A stretch of 64,000 nt of DNA from Symbiodinium microadriaticum. Its lineage: Eukaryota > Sar > Dinophyceae > Suessiales > Symbiodiniaceae. The translations under genes and the position numbers were made by a program. Positions 1 through 11,009 of the stretch are shown here, piece after piece. Within the stretch, counting starts at the first letter, position 1, and each line of letters opens with the position of its first letter. The notes beneath the pieces were generated by a model. It had not been told where the DNA came from. It made no database searches and was given only the letters and a program-made list of their open reading frames with translations. The DNA lies in NCBI GenBank assembly GCA_001939145.1, contig LSRX01000854.1:200677-264676 (forward strand), given 5' to 3'.

Positions 1-1300
1 GAGGTCTGCGGAAGCACCTACACGGCAGCCGTGCCAAGACTCGTTTAGCTCTCACCCGGATTGCAGAAATTCCTCCCGGTTGAGTGAAGCTTGACTTCGG
101 GATCATATCGTTCGGCCGGAATGCAGGACAAACGGGTCAAAGGCGTTGGGATTTTTTCGACGTTCCAAGGAGTTCCGAGAGCATCGCAAGCTTGCTTGAT
201 TTGGGCTCCCGAAATCCTTGGAGCTGCATCCCACCAGCAAAAGGTTAAAGGCTCCTGGCGTAGATGCTTGAAGCCGGGAAGGGTGGGTTCTGTGACTCGA
301 GTTGCCTAAGAGATCATTCCGGTACCCGCCAGGTTGCAAAATGCTTGGCATGCTTTCCACCTGAGCGCCCTGCCGAGCCCGAGTCTTGCCTGAAATTTGT
401 ACATCCGCGACTCGAAATTCCTCGGACGCAGCTCTGCAACTGTCGGACTGGCGAGGAAGGACGAAAGGAAGACGGCTTGCACGATTGGCAGAAGCTGTCC
501 TCCGCTCCGCTCAGTGCGACCTTGGACTGGTCACCTGAAGGACTCCGCCTTTCCATTCTGCAACTTCTCTTGCAGGGTTTTGGCGTGCATTGCGCTGATC
601 ATTCCTGATTGTCCCTTGGTGAGGCATCAAGTCTTGCGAAGGTGGATCTGGTGGAGTCGCCTTCTTCAAGCTTCCTCAGGGTGTGGTTGTAGTGAAGCCG
701 CAGAGCCCTAGCTGCCAATTCTGCTAGCACCGCACCGACCAATCGCATCGGCTTGGGTTTTGCTGATGGCAAGGAAAATGATGGCCGCTGCGGAATTTCT
801 GGCTATTCAGGCAGTTGAGCTGCACTTGGTGAACCGAAGTTCTCAGGTGAAGAAAAACTTCCATGGTTGCTTCCTGTAGGGTAGGTGTGCTTGTAGGTGT
901 AGATGAGACGGGAGGGGAGGAGCAACGAGAGTCAATGCACCTGAACTTCAACCATGTGGTTTCTAGCCTCATGTCAGTTGAGGGTTTTGAGTAGTATAGA
1001 GGTGAAATCTTAGGACTTCTTGTATGCATGGGGCTTCAGAGTTGAATACGTTGTCCACCCGCCTCCTCCTTGTGATCACCATGGAATCAGCACCATCAAA
1101 TGTCATCAGTCTCGCCACCATCACTGTCATCAGCAATGGTTCGCCGCTGAGGAGTGTGCAGATGCACGGATGTATGTGTTTGGTTATGTTTCGATGTATG
1201 ATGCGTATGCATGCATGTACTTGCACCCTGTGAATCAGGAAGAAAAGGAGTAAGTACAAAAAAGTAGGGAAGTGACTGTCTACCTCGTCCCTTCATCTAC
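1..1300. other. No supportable gene
   Basis: Short overlapping open frames occur on both strands, but none contains a recognisable domain or a consistent chain of exon-like blocks. Base composition is like the rest of the G+C-richer parts of the window. I see no RNA gene or clear repeat here. Confidence 0.5.
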
Positions 1301-1316
1301 TACAAAAGTTTCTATC

Positions 1317-1452
1317 TGCCTGTCTGTCTGTCAGTCTGTCTATGTATAGGTAGGTGTCTTTTCATACATACATACATACATACATACATACATACATACA
1401 TACATACGTACGTACATACGTACATACATACGTACATACTTACGTACGTATA
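1317..1452. repeat. TGTC and CATA tetranucleotide microsatellites
   Basis: A short TCTG/TGTC run (about 1317-1343) is followed by an almost perfect CATA array from 1363, degrading to CGTA variants by about 1452. The open frames across it (Met-Tyr-Val-Cys runs) are repeat artefacts. Confidence 0.9.
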
Positions 1453-1888
1453 TAGTGGTCGTAAGTACGCATGCATGTATCTGAGCCACACAAAGGATGC
1501 AGTCGTATACATTTCCATGTCTATGGGTGCATGGCACATATCGCACATCTACATGGAGGCATGCGCATTTGATTTGCACATGCGCTTCGCCCAAATGCTG
1601 CAGGTAGCTAAAACCATTGCAGTCCCTGTGGCGGACATCCGATCCTGCGCCGAATCTAGTCAGACGCTTTGTCATCAGTTTGTTTCGGCGAGTTGTAGAC
1701 CTTCTGCACTGACTGTGCAAGGACAACATGCCGGCTCGATGCCATGTGAAGTGTACCCACCGCCTGTCCTTGCTTCGGAGGGCTTCGGAGTGACTCCCAC
1801 ACAGGAGTGGTGCGCTGGGTGGATGCAGAATATGCAGCGATTCGTGACTTTCTCCGGAGCCTCGGCCTTCGCCGTCGTAGTTGTTACA

Positions 1889-1889
1889 A

Positions 1890-1944
<55 letters not shown>

Positions 1945-1953
1945 TGTTGTTGT

Positions 1954-2009
<56 letters not shown>

Positions 2010-2172
2010 GTGCTGCCGCTGCTGCTGCAGCTGCTGCTGCTGCTGCTGTTGTTGTTGTTGTTGCTAGTGCTGGTGCGCTGGTGCGCTGGTGCGCTGGTGC
2101 GCTGTTGCTGTTGCTGTTGCTGGTGTTGTCGCTGTTGCTGTTGCTGGTGTTGTTGCTGTTGTTGATGCTGTT
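1889..2172. repeat. Compound trinucleotide array (AGT, then GTT/GCT)
   Basis: About eighteen AGT units (1889-1944) pass into GTT and GTTGCT units, then GCTGCT, and finally a GCTGGTGC-rich part to about 2172. Frames through it give poly-Val, poly-Ser/Cys and poly-Leu tracts, so I do not call a protein. Confidence 0.9.
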
Positions 2173-2245
2173 GTTTGTAAGCCTCTCGGCTCAGGCGAGG
2201 TCAGGCTAGTACAGTCCGCCACTTCCTCGCTCGCCATGGCAGCAC

Positions 2246-5107
2246 TTGCCAGTGCCTGAGTTGCCCCGGTCCCAAGTTCGGGGGGGAGCGCTCAGTAGTC
2301 ACAGATACTCGATAGCTCCCAGAGGTGAGGGTTGTCGGCAAGCGAAGCCGGCGGGAGTCATGTTCAATATGAGCATGGCGAAACAGCACAGCGATTCGAC
2401 CAACATCAGATCGAAGCGCCCCAAAGGGGAGGGCAAGAGATCATACCAAAGGGCACTAAGGCAAGCAGAGAAGACTGGAAGCACAAAATACAAAGGGAAG
2501 ATTTTGACTCTTTCGGAGCTGGGAGGTACTCCGGCCATCACACAGTCTGACCGCAAAAACAAAAGCTGTAGACTTCCCAGCTATCAGGAGAATAAGGCGA
2601 TTGCATATCTTTCTTGGAACGCAGGTTCACTCACCACCGCAGTTTGGGAAGAGTTATTCGCCCTTTTTGAGACTGATGCTTACGCTGAGACCAAGTTGGT
2701 CATGATACAGGAGACACATTGGCGAGGCAGCTGGCAGTTTAGCAAAGGGCAGTGGCACGTAATCAGCTCCGGCTTCCACTAAGAACAAGGAGCCGGAGTT
2801 CTGATAGTGGTTCACAACTCTCTCTGCGGATCTCAGATTTAATGAGGTCTTGCCAGGGCGCCTCTTGCAAGTCAGGATCCCAGGTTCTGATACCTCAATA
2901 GATGTAATCTCGTTCTATCAATTCGCGTGGCGCTCGAAGCAAACGGTCAGCCAAAATAAGGAGCAACGACATGCAGCATTGCAGAAGCTACATCAGACCA
3001 TCAGCTCCCTTCCGCAGAGGAACACTCTCATTGTAGCAGGGGATTTCAACATGTCTCTCAGAACAGATCGTAAGCATGTTGGCCCCCGCACAGCCTCGGT
3101 TAGTCGGCTGGGGCACCCCGGGTCTAAGGACCTTCAACGAATGCTGGAACAGCATCAACTAGTTGCGGCTAACACTTGGTCGGTCAGAAAGCCAGCTACG
3201 CATGTTCAGGGAAACTCCGTGAGTCAGATAGACTATGTTCTAGTACGACGATCTCAATCACAAGGCCCAGGGAAGATTTGCTCTCCCGATCAGCAGTTTG
3301 CTATTGCGAACTGGAGAAAAGGTAGCCGTCACTTCCCTCTCAGAGGCAAAATCATACATAGCAGGAGATACTCCACTACAGCTCGGAAGCCTTATGACCA
3401 AGACCGCATGCAGAACTGTTACAGGCTTAACGAAGCCAGCATTCAGCGCTACACAGACCGGGTTGACACAGAGCTGGAGAGGAAGGCTCCGTCTTGGGAA
3501 GGACTGCGTGACGCCATGGCTTCAGCCCTAGTCTCGGAATTCCCCAAACACCGCGACAGGCAAGCCACAGGGCAGTAGATGGGGTCTGGGAGCAACGTCG
3601 AATTCTGCGCAATCTCCCGATCACGCTCATAGCCATCTCTGACCTGCACGTAAAGCTCAAGCTGCGGGCTGTCTGGTGCAACTGGACCTCCCTGGCGAGA
3701 CAAAGCTCGTCAGCCAGGCAGGCTAAGCAGCGCAAGTTTGCGAACAGACAAGCTCTAATAGACGAGCAGCTTGGCCAGGCAGAACACGAGGCGTCAAAGG
3801 ATGGCAGCCACTCACTTTTCAAGGTAATTAGATCCTTCAAGCGAGGTCGCCCCACCGAAAGAGTTCAACTCAGGGACTCCCAGGGCCGGTTTTTGACATC
3901 TACTGAGGAACGAAAGGCACTTGAGGAGTACTCTATGGACTTGTTTGGGAAGTGTGACGACTTCCAGTTGAGTGGCCTGACAGGTCCCCTCAACATCACC
4001 TCAACAGAAGTGAGGACGCAGCTCAACTCCATCAAGGTCGGGAAAGCAGTTCCCAAGGATTGCCCTCCTGTCGTCGCATGGAGATCCCTCGGCCCAACTG
4101 CCATTCAGCGCATTGTCGAGCTGTTGAACGATGAGGTGCAGCACCAGGCCCTAGATGCCTAGAATCACCAGCTCCTGCATCTCGTGGCTGCCCAAACCGC
4201 CAAAAAAGCCAGACAGGCCTGCATCACTCCGTCCGATCGGAGTTATTGCACCCGAAGGCAAAAGTTCTAGCGGGCCTTCTACGACACCGCCTTAAATCTT
4301 CCTTAAAAGAGGCTATGTCGGGTGTGTCACAGTTCGGCTTTGTCCCAGGAAGAGGGATGGAAGAGGCGATCTGTAAAGCTCTCACCCGCATAGATGAAGC
4401 CAGGCTCCGATCGATTCAGTTTCAGCGGTTGGCGGCGGGACAGGGCTATAAAGGGTTGGGGCTGAAAGGCAGCCTCACACTCAGTGTTGACACGAGCAAG
4501 GCCTTTGACATGGTAGACCGCAGGCGGCTCAGAGAGGCGCTTGAGGACGCCTCCGCTGATCCTCTGTTGATAGAGGTGGTTGGCAAACTGCACATCCAGG
4601 CCCTCTACGAAATGACATCCAGCGACGCCTCGTTTAGTGTCGCAGCCAGACGGGGCATCAAGCAATGTTGCAAGCTAGCTCCGTCACTGTTTGCATTTGC
4701 TACCTGCCTCCTTTTTATAAGAAGCTAGGTGAGCATTGTGATCCGGAAAGGCTAGATCACACACTCACCATGTATGCTGACGACACCCTTCTACAGCTCC
4801 ACTTTGAAGATTTAGAGGAGCTACAGGAAGGGCTTAAACTGCGATCTGCTTCTTGACCAGCTGACGGAACTAGGCTTCAAGGTCAATCCAGAAAAGTCAG
4901 CTCTTCTACTCCAGCTCCATGGAGGGTCAGCTCAACAAACCCGAGCACTGCTCGTACATACTAAGGATAGGGTTAAGTATGTGCAGCTTCCCTCTGGCAG
5001 GCTCACTGCCTCCAAGAAACAGGTTCCGTACCTTGGGGGTGGTCCTTTCGTATCAGACGATACGGCATCGCTTGGCAGCTAGCAAGCTCCGGCGTGATTC
5101 TAGCTAG
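2246..5107 (+). pseudogene. Non-LTR (LINE-like) retrotransposon, APE endonuclease plus reverse transcriptase, broken
   Basis: The conserved blocks follow the order of one polyprotein but in changing frames. There is an N-terminal basic part with 'KYKGKILTLSEL'. An APE-type endonuclease follows, with 'LSWNAGSL' and 'IQETHW' (about 2600-2720), 'VAGDFN' (about 3036), 'SQIDYVL' (about 3223) and a 'GSRHFPL' motif (about 3320). The reverse transcriptase has 'RPIGVI' (about 4215), 'FGFVPGRG' (4337), motif A 'LSVDTSKAFD' (4480), motif B 'GIKQCCKLAPSLF' (4650, where the usual Gly after Gln is Cys) and motif C 'YADDT' (about 4773), then 'YLGVVLSY' (about 5030). Stops near 2780 and 2840 and frameshifts near 2840, 3578, 4160, 4240, 4720 and 4850 disable it. 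It should nick DNA and copy its own RNA in the nucleus if intact. It ends abruptly near 5107, where an inverted zinc-finger part begins. Confidence 0.88.
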
Positions 5108-5139
5108 TCCACAAACCCGAAGGGGCTCACGCAGTGCCC

Positions 5140-6481
5140 CTAAGCTGTCAATGTTGACTGCCCAGTGCAGGATCTGAAGCACCGAGTTTGCCTAGGTGCC
5201 GGCGCACCTATCTGGGATTGCCGCTGTGTGTTGGTGGACTGTGAGAATGTTGCTACGTCCGTGGGAGGCTTGGCCTCGTACGACCGTGGTCGTAAGTCCA
5301 GATCTCGTCTGCTGGCTTCTTGAAGAACGTGTGTTTGAAGCAGAGGGACACACTGCCCCGCATGCCGTCCTGGTGCATCTACTTTGGTGCGACAATACCT
5401 ACAGGAATCCCCCTTCTTGTGATGCTGCAATCTGGGAGTGATGATCGGAAGAACAAGACGCATTACTTCCGGATGTTGACGGTTCAGATGTGCTTGACTG
5501 CTTTATTGCCTGCCAAGGCTTGTCCGCAGAGGGCGCAGCTTTCCATCAACCGTGCGTGCAATGCCGAACTGGTGGCTGCTGCGGGGTCCAAAAGGGTTTG
5601 CTGCAACAGTTCGTTGCGGTCTTGGCGACCATCCGTTGAAGCGAATCGGAGGATTGCCTCAGTAGCGTATGTACCTGCCGGCTGGTGGAGTCCTCAATGT
5701 GCTTCCTTAGGAAGAAGTAGGACTTAAAGGCCCGGCCGCATGCCAGACATTCCGCTGAGCCTGTCCGGGAATGCTGGATAGGATCAAATTTCGGTTCCTT
5801 TGGGAATGAGCTGCTGTGCGGGTGTTGCTTCTGGGAGTGTCTCCGCAGAGCACCCGTGCCAATGAAGATTGCTCCGCAGTCATTGCAGGTAAGCAGGGTT
5901 TCCTGATGTTCCGCCCTCTCCCTTCCGACTCCCTTCAGCTGGCCTATGGTGGTTTCGAGCTGCTGAGCGCGAGGCAAGTACATGGAGGATAACTTGGAGT
6001 CTTCATTAGCGTCCTGCCTTCTGATGAATCGGCGAAGGCGTTCCAGTATCTGAGTTTTGGCGGTTTTCACCCCTTGAGGCCTGAGCGGTTCTTGGCTTGC
6101 CTCATGTGTGTCCTGAGAGTAACTCCTCACAACGAATCGCAGCTTATAGATCATGTGAGACTCGAGAGCAGATAGACCCTGCCCGGTAAGCCCACTACAT
6201 GCCGACCATATATCGCCGAGGCCCAGGCTGTAATTCTCCAGATGGACTTGCGACGTCGCTCTGTCACTGAGCGCGGTCCTGACTGCATGAGCTACCTCCT
6301 TCAATGCAGCCTCGCACCCCTCCCTAGAACCCGCCACGAGACGGTGGACATTCAACGGCAGACAGCATGATGCCGCTGAGTTCCTCACGAAGATTCTCTT
6401 TAATCTCCATCCTCTAGACCTGGGTACCTGGGAGACACGAACCCCGATTGAGGCTGGATTCATAGTAGACGAGGAAGGCAC
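5140..6481 (-). pseudogene. Retroelement 3' part, zinc-finger domain, inverted
   Basis: Read on the minus strand, a 311-residue open frame (6481-5546) carries two C2H2-like fingers, 'CNDCGAIF...LRRHSQKQH' and 'CLACGRAFKSYFFLRKH'. After a frameshift, a CX2CX9HX3C knuckle follows ('CRYC...HAGQC', about 5400-5340). In dinoflagellate non-LTR elements this kind of finger region usually follows the reverse transcriptase. The upstream part has 'HMIYKLRFVVRSYSQDTHEA', similar in style to the post-RT region. It lies tail to tail with the plus-strand element. It could be the element's own 3' end after a local inversion, or a fragment of a second copy. Confidence 0.65.
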
Positions 6482-6539
6482 CGCTCCTATCTTCCTAGAT
6501 GTTTGAGATTAAAGGGAGGACACTGCAGAGCATGTTGCA

Positions 6540-7400
6540 GGAGTGGACTCACGCTATCCTGCGCCCGGCCAGGTACGTCTGTCTTGCACTTCCGCGGTAT
6601 ACATCCAGGCTCAAGAACAGGTCTGGAATCATCCACCTCAGCGGCAGGATAGGTTAGCAAGTCCGGGAGGAGTTACTCCCTATGGCATTGCAGACACTGT
6701 TTCGCAACAGTGCCATGACAGATAGTTCGTCAAAACGAGGTGAGGTCCCTGGTAATTCTGGAGGAGACTCTCCCAGAAACGTCAAAAAGGAGGAGCAGCT
6801 CCCCTCACCAAAGGCCAAGGAAAAGGAAAAGGAGGTGGACAACGCCGCAAGGATGGTGGCAGATCATCAGGCACCAAAGCTCCACATAGTGGGGAAGCTG
6901 ACAATATGCTTGGCGGAGGAGTCACTCCCCGCTAGGGTCTCGAGGAGAAACTCCCGAGTCCAGTAGTCAGTCAGATTTGTTTGCAATGTCTTGTGTCTTG
7001 CGCCGTCCTAGCCCGCAGCAGAGCACCGAGATGAGGAAGTCTGTCACGTACCGACTAGTGGTGGAGAAACTCCCTGCTCTTCTTGCCTTTTTGATAAGAC
7101 GCTCAGCCGGGTAAAAATGTGAAGGCCGGTCACGGACAAGGAGGCAGTGGAGAAACTCCCCGAACCTCCCTCCAAAGAATGAGGAGTTACTCCCTGACTT
7201 TGAATCGGCAATGAAGTCTCCAACAATCAGCAAGCTCGGTCTCATCGCGCATACCTTAAGACCTCAGTACATCGTAATTCTCAGGTTGCGCAGGGCATGC
7301 AGAGTCAGACCAACGTGATAGCCGAAGGAGTTACTCCTCGTGAGAAGAAAGCGCATCCAGGAGGAGCTACGCCCCTCAAGAAGTCCTCTCTATGCTTGGT
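6540..7400 (+). pseudogene. Decayed coding stretch with recurring GG[V/E/A]TP motif
   Basis: Ten copies of a 15-nt motif encoding GGVTP, GGDSP, GGAAP, RGETP, GGETP, SGETP, EGVTP or GGATP lie on the plus strand at 6666, 6760, 6789, 6915, 6941, 7060, 7146, 7180, 7324 and 7360. They fall in all three frames and are separated by Lys/Glu-rich and Ser-rich stretches such as 'SPKAKEKEKEVDN'. The simplest reading is a frameshifted, low-complexity N-terminal region of another retroelement ORF. At DNA level each motif is also a near-palindrome (GGAG...CTCC). Confidence 0.45.
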
Positions 7401-7850
7401 CAATCGTTCGCCAAGCGAGGTATAGTTTCACACCAACTCGAGGACTTCTCCCGCTGCGAGTGAACGAATGCTGTTGTTTGCCGTCAATGCGTTGCTGACA
7501 GGCACTTTGTCATGCAGTGTCGAGTCTATGGCAGTCTATGGTAGGTATCGGGTCGTTCTGTATGCCACAACACTAACTCAGCCGGGATTGGCTTCGCCAC
7601 AAAACAGGAGTGCTCCTCCAGGGAAGGAGCAGGACTTGACCATGCTGGCCCTCAGATTGTGGCCCAGCGTGCAAGTTGACATGGGCTGTGGGCTTTTGTG
7701 AAACTAAACTATCCGAACTATCCGCATGCAGGCAGCTGCATGATTCGGAGTTCTTTGGCATTCTGGCTGCTTGGACTGGGTAGCAGGCTTAGTGGTAATT
7801 TTTGTATTTTCTTAGATGTAAGGTTTTCTCCGAAAGGTAACTTTTTCCTA
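7400..7850. other. No supportable gene
   Basis: Only short unrelated frames are present. The stretch separates the decayed GG[V/E]TP region from the repeat field that starts at about 7850. Confidence 0.5.
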
Positions 7851-7852
7851 CT

Positions 7853-7965
7853 GAGCCCACCTACCCCACAAACCCCACCTAGCCCACCTGCCACTACCCC
7901 ACCTGCCCCGCCTATCCCACCTACCCCCACTACCCCATCTACCGCACTCAGCCCCAACCAACCCG
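7853..7965. repeat. CCCACCTA/CCCCACC minisatellite
   Basis: About a dozen degenerate copies of a 7-9-nt C-rich unit (CCCACCTA, CCCACCTGCC). It resembles a degraded C-rich strand, but it is not the TTTAGGG telomere repeat. Confidence 0.75.
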
Positions 7966-7975
7966 GTGTGCGTGT

Positions 7976-8745
7976 GGCCCAAGACGAAAACCCTAACGAG
8001 TTAATACCCGAGACGAAAACCTTAAAGAGTGAATTCCGAAGACGAAAACCTTAAGGAGTGAATCCAGCAGGAACCTTTTCCCGAAGACGAAAACCTTAAG
8101 GAGTGAATCCAGCAACTAGACCGAAGACGAAAAAACCTAAGGAGACAACGTTAGGACACCATAACAGGTTAGAGGCTTGGTGCTAAAGACACCAAAAAAG
8201 TTACTAAGATGCCTGTCTTGCAACCCCCTGCAGAGATTTGCTGTTTTCGGAGCCAAATAAAGCTACAACTAAATCATTTTGCTGAAGACCTGAAAGTTAC
8301 ATCTAAGAAAAAAAGTTACAACGAAGTGTTCTACCGGTTGCGTGATGTCCATTGGCGAAGACCGCCTGGGATTGCTTGGAGTATGCNGAGTGAATACCCG
8401 AGCCGAAAATCTTAAAAAGTGAATACCCAAGGCCAAAACCTTAAGGAGTGAATCCAGCAGGAACCTTTTTCCGAAGACGAAATCACGAAGGAGTGACTTC
8501 AGCAGGAACGCTTGACCGAAGCCGACAACCCTCAGGAGTGAAACCAGCAGGAAACTTTGACCGAAGAGGAGTACCTTTCCTGCTAAATCCAGCAGGAAGC
8601 TGTAACCGAAAACGAAAACCCTAAGGAGTGAATAGGCGAAGCCCTACGCATTGAATCCAGCAGACGAAAGGCGTAAGGAGTGAATACCCAAGACGAAATT
8701 ATTAAGGAGTGAATTCCGAAGGCGCAAACCCTTCGGAGTGAAAAA
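7976..8745. repeat. Satellite-like array, GACGAAAACCTTAAGGAGTG unit
   Basis: At least thirteen degenerate copies of a unit centred on GACGAAAACCTTAAGGAGTG, followed by AAT(A/C)C, occur in two blocks (about 7976-8160 and 8392-8745). Spacing is about 29 nt, or about 45 nt when a GCAGGAACCTTTT-like spacer is inserted. The core CCTTAAGG is a perfect palindrome. No coding potential is evident. Confidence 0.88.
8193..8336 (+). repeat. About 145-bp direct repeat, copy 1
   Basis: The block starts at AAAAAGTTACTAAGATGCC, contains GCAGAGATTTGCTGT and TTCGGAGCCAA, and ends at TGTTCTACCGG. It is embedded between the two blocks of the 29/45-nt satellite. Confidence 0.85.
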
Positions 8746-8768
8746 GGTGAAAAGTCAAATCTGAGAGA

Positions 8769-8916
8769 GAAAAAGTTACAACCAAGATGCCTGTTTTGCA
8801 ACCATCTGCAGAGATTTGCTGTATTCGGAGCCAAGAAAAATTACAACTAAGTGATTTTACTGAAATAGCCGAAAAGTTACATCTAAGAAAAAAATAAAAG
8901 TAATGTTCTACCGGAC
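8769..8916 (+). repeat. About 145-bp direct repeat, copy 2
   Basis: It matches copy 1 along its length with scattered substitutions and small indels: AAAAAGTTACAACCAAGATGCC, GCAGAGATTTGCTGT, TTCGGAGCCAA, TGTTCTACCGG. It directly follows the second satellite block, so satellite plus block form a higher-order unit present twice. Confidence 0.85.
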
Positions 8917-10000
8917 TGTGCCTCCAGAGTGCAGTGAAGATAGAGCATGTGTTTCCGAGCGACTATTCTAAGGAGTTCATCCCTGGCATCGGGGTCCAGG
9001 GTCAAGAACTGCATGAGCGACTGGAAGAATCTCGGCGCATAAACGAAGAGCAAAAGAGACAGGCGAAGGTTCTTGTGCGAAGCCAGTTCAGGCCATGCCG
9101 CCTGAGAGATTGGATTCCTTTTGGTATCAGGCAATGGCCGGGGAATTTGGAGACTGTGGCACATGCACTGCCAAGTGGTACGTCGAAGTAGAGGTGAATC
9201 TGGCTGGAAGAACAAGCATTCAAGTCGGTTCAAATGTTCTCAGATAAACACGTTCTTGTTAAGCTGGCTTCAAGCACGTTTAATCACTAGACTGCATGGC
9301 GCTCTCTACTTGGATGCTCAGAGGTCGTTGTTTTCTAGGGGACTTGGCTTGGCCTTTGTGTTGGTGCGGCTCGGCTTGGCCTGGTCTGATCTAATTAAGA
9401 ATATTGGAACGTGCAAAGTCCTCTGTGATTGAAATCCAGAGTTATGAAGATTAAAAGGTTCTGTGACACTCCGTCGAAAATGCACGTAAACCCTCACAAA
9501 TCCAGCGGGGTGCGGTGACCGCCACAAATGCCCGAGTCGTTCTCCGTGATCTTTCGCATCACTGTTGTCAGCCATCACTGCCTCCAGGCAGCTCGAAAGT
9601 GGGTGGGGGCTGCAACGTGAAACCAAAACATTGCACAAGATCGAGCACGAACGATTTTGGATCACGGCATGCTCACGGGAACTAGGCCAAAGGGAGCCAC
9701 CAGTAGTGTCGGACGACGTAGAAAGCTTAGTGCCCACTGTGAACGCGGACTAGTCAACCCATGCCGAAACGCTAGCGCATTGTTTATACCCCAAATCACA
9801 CCCGAGACGGCAAAAGCTAAGTCACCCCAAATAGCCAGCCGCACCTAAGAAGAAAAGCTCCGCAGCATGTTCAACGCATGGCTTTTCCTTCCGTGATGTT
9901 ATTTTAATGCGGGGAAGGTTGGAGAGATTGTTGCCTTCGATGCCCTCATCAACAACCTTGACCGTGTCCCGCTTGTTTGGGACAACGAGGGTCGGCGCCT
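8917..10000. other. No recognisable gene
   Basis: Open frames of 60-140 residues exist on both strands (for example 8934-9191 plus, 9318-9737 minus). None shows a family signature or chains to neighbours. I see nothing else supportable. Confidence 0.4.
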
Positions 10001-10049
10001 CATTGGCTAGGGTTGCTTTCTGGAAGAACCTCGCGGTGACGACTTGAAC

Positions 10050-10952
10050 TTAGGCAACACTGCTAACTTGATGCTGCGGGAGGACAATGAAGGAGTTGCA
10101 GTGGTAGGCATAGACCAAGCCGTGACTGCTATCGTTGCTGAAGGCCATGGCGATTGAAGCAGAGTTCTGCTCTGGGCCGTCTTCATGTGAATGCTGATCA
10201 GCCCTGCAGGTCCGGGCCGAGAACGATACGCAGCTCGGCTGCGGGTCTTGGCCGAAGGCGTCTTCACGGGGTCCTGGAAGGAGGAGGCGTCGCAGGCCGT
10301 GCCTTGCCGTGACCGAATTGGACGACGGCGCCTCTCGCAGTTTGCACAGGTACTGCCAAGCACGACTCGCGGAGGGGCATGGTCGATTTGCAGTGGCATG
10401 GCACACGTCTCTGAGTGCTTCCAGCGCCCAAGTTGCATCTGCGGAGTTCGAAGACGAAAATGAGACAAAATGCAAGTTTTCTCCTGTCCAGAAGAGAAAA
10501 GAAGGTTGTGCTGCGGTGCAACCGTCCACTGGGAAGCTTTCATGGCCGGCCTTCGATTCCGGCTGAATCACATCGCAGACCTGGCAGATGCAGCTCGCAT
10601 GCACATGTTGCAAGTTTCGCACTTTGAGTGAAACTTGCAGCTTCCCTTCGACTCGTTGTAAACAGCAAGTCCTGTTAAAATCATGGATCCCGACAACATG
10701 TCCAAGAAGCGAAAACAGCAAGTACAACGATAAGGCGAAGGAGTGTACAAGAAATGCGATTGAAAACTGAAATGTGGAAGCCGCAGGAACTCCTCGCTCT
10801 CCATCAAAAGGCTCACGCGCCTGCCCTGCCCGTGTGAAGCGCGCCACCACCACCACATCCGTGCCCCACCCTGCCCTGCCCCGGTCCCGGACCGGCAACG
10901 CGCCCTCCCAATTTTGCGGCACTTTTGCCTGACACCGACGACCGCCAACCAC
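10050..10952 (-). CDS. Long open frame of unknown function
   Basis: A 300-residue uninterrupted minus-strand frame is long for this window. It contains a hydrophobic stretch ('FLVHSFALSLYLLFSLLG') and a C-terminal part with 'ASIAMAFSNDSSHGLVYAY', which faintly resembles a beta-propeller blade. Another frame across the same bases is also open for 178 residues, so chance in G+C-rich sequence is a real alternative. I do not recognise the family. Confidence 0.2.
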   Translation of the reverse strand: MVGGRRCQAKVPQNWEGALPVRDRGRAGWGTDVVVVARFTRAGQAREPFDGERGVPAASTFQFSIAFLVHSFALSLYLLFSLLGHVVGIHDFNRTCCLQRVEGKLQVSLKVRNLQHVHASCICQVCDVIQPESKAGHESFPVDGCTAAQPSFLFWTGENLHFVSFSSSNSADATWALEALRDVCHATANRPCPSASRAWQYLCKLREAPSSNSVTARHGLRRLLLPGPREDAFGQDPQPSCVSFSARTCRADQHSHEDGPEQNSASIAMAFSNDSSHGLVYAYHCNSFIVLPQHQVSSVA

Positions 10953-10958
10953 CTTTTC

Positions 10959-10959
10959 T

Positions 10960-11007
<48 letters not shown>
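10959..11007. repeat. GTTA tetranucleotide microsatellite
   Basis: About twelve perfect GTTA units lie immediately upstream of a TTTGC boundary. Confidence 0.95.
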
Positions 11008-11009
11008 GC

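Noticed and set aside
1475..2209. 244-residue frame with poly-Val/Ala
   Set aside because: Most of its length is translation of the AGT/GTT/GCT microsatellite, and other frames over the same bases are equally open.
7976..8745. CRISPR array
   Set aside because: Units are degenerate, spacing alternates between about 29 and 45 nt with similar spacers, and the context is eukaryotic.
10959..11007. Interstitial telomere repeat
   Set aside because: The unit is GTTA, not TTTAGGG.
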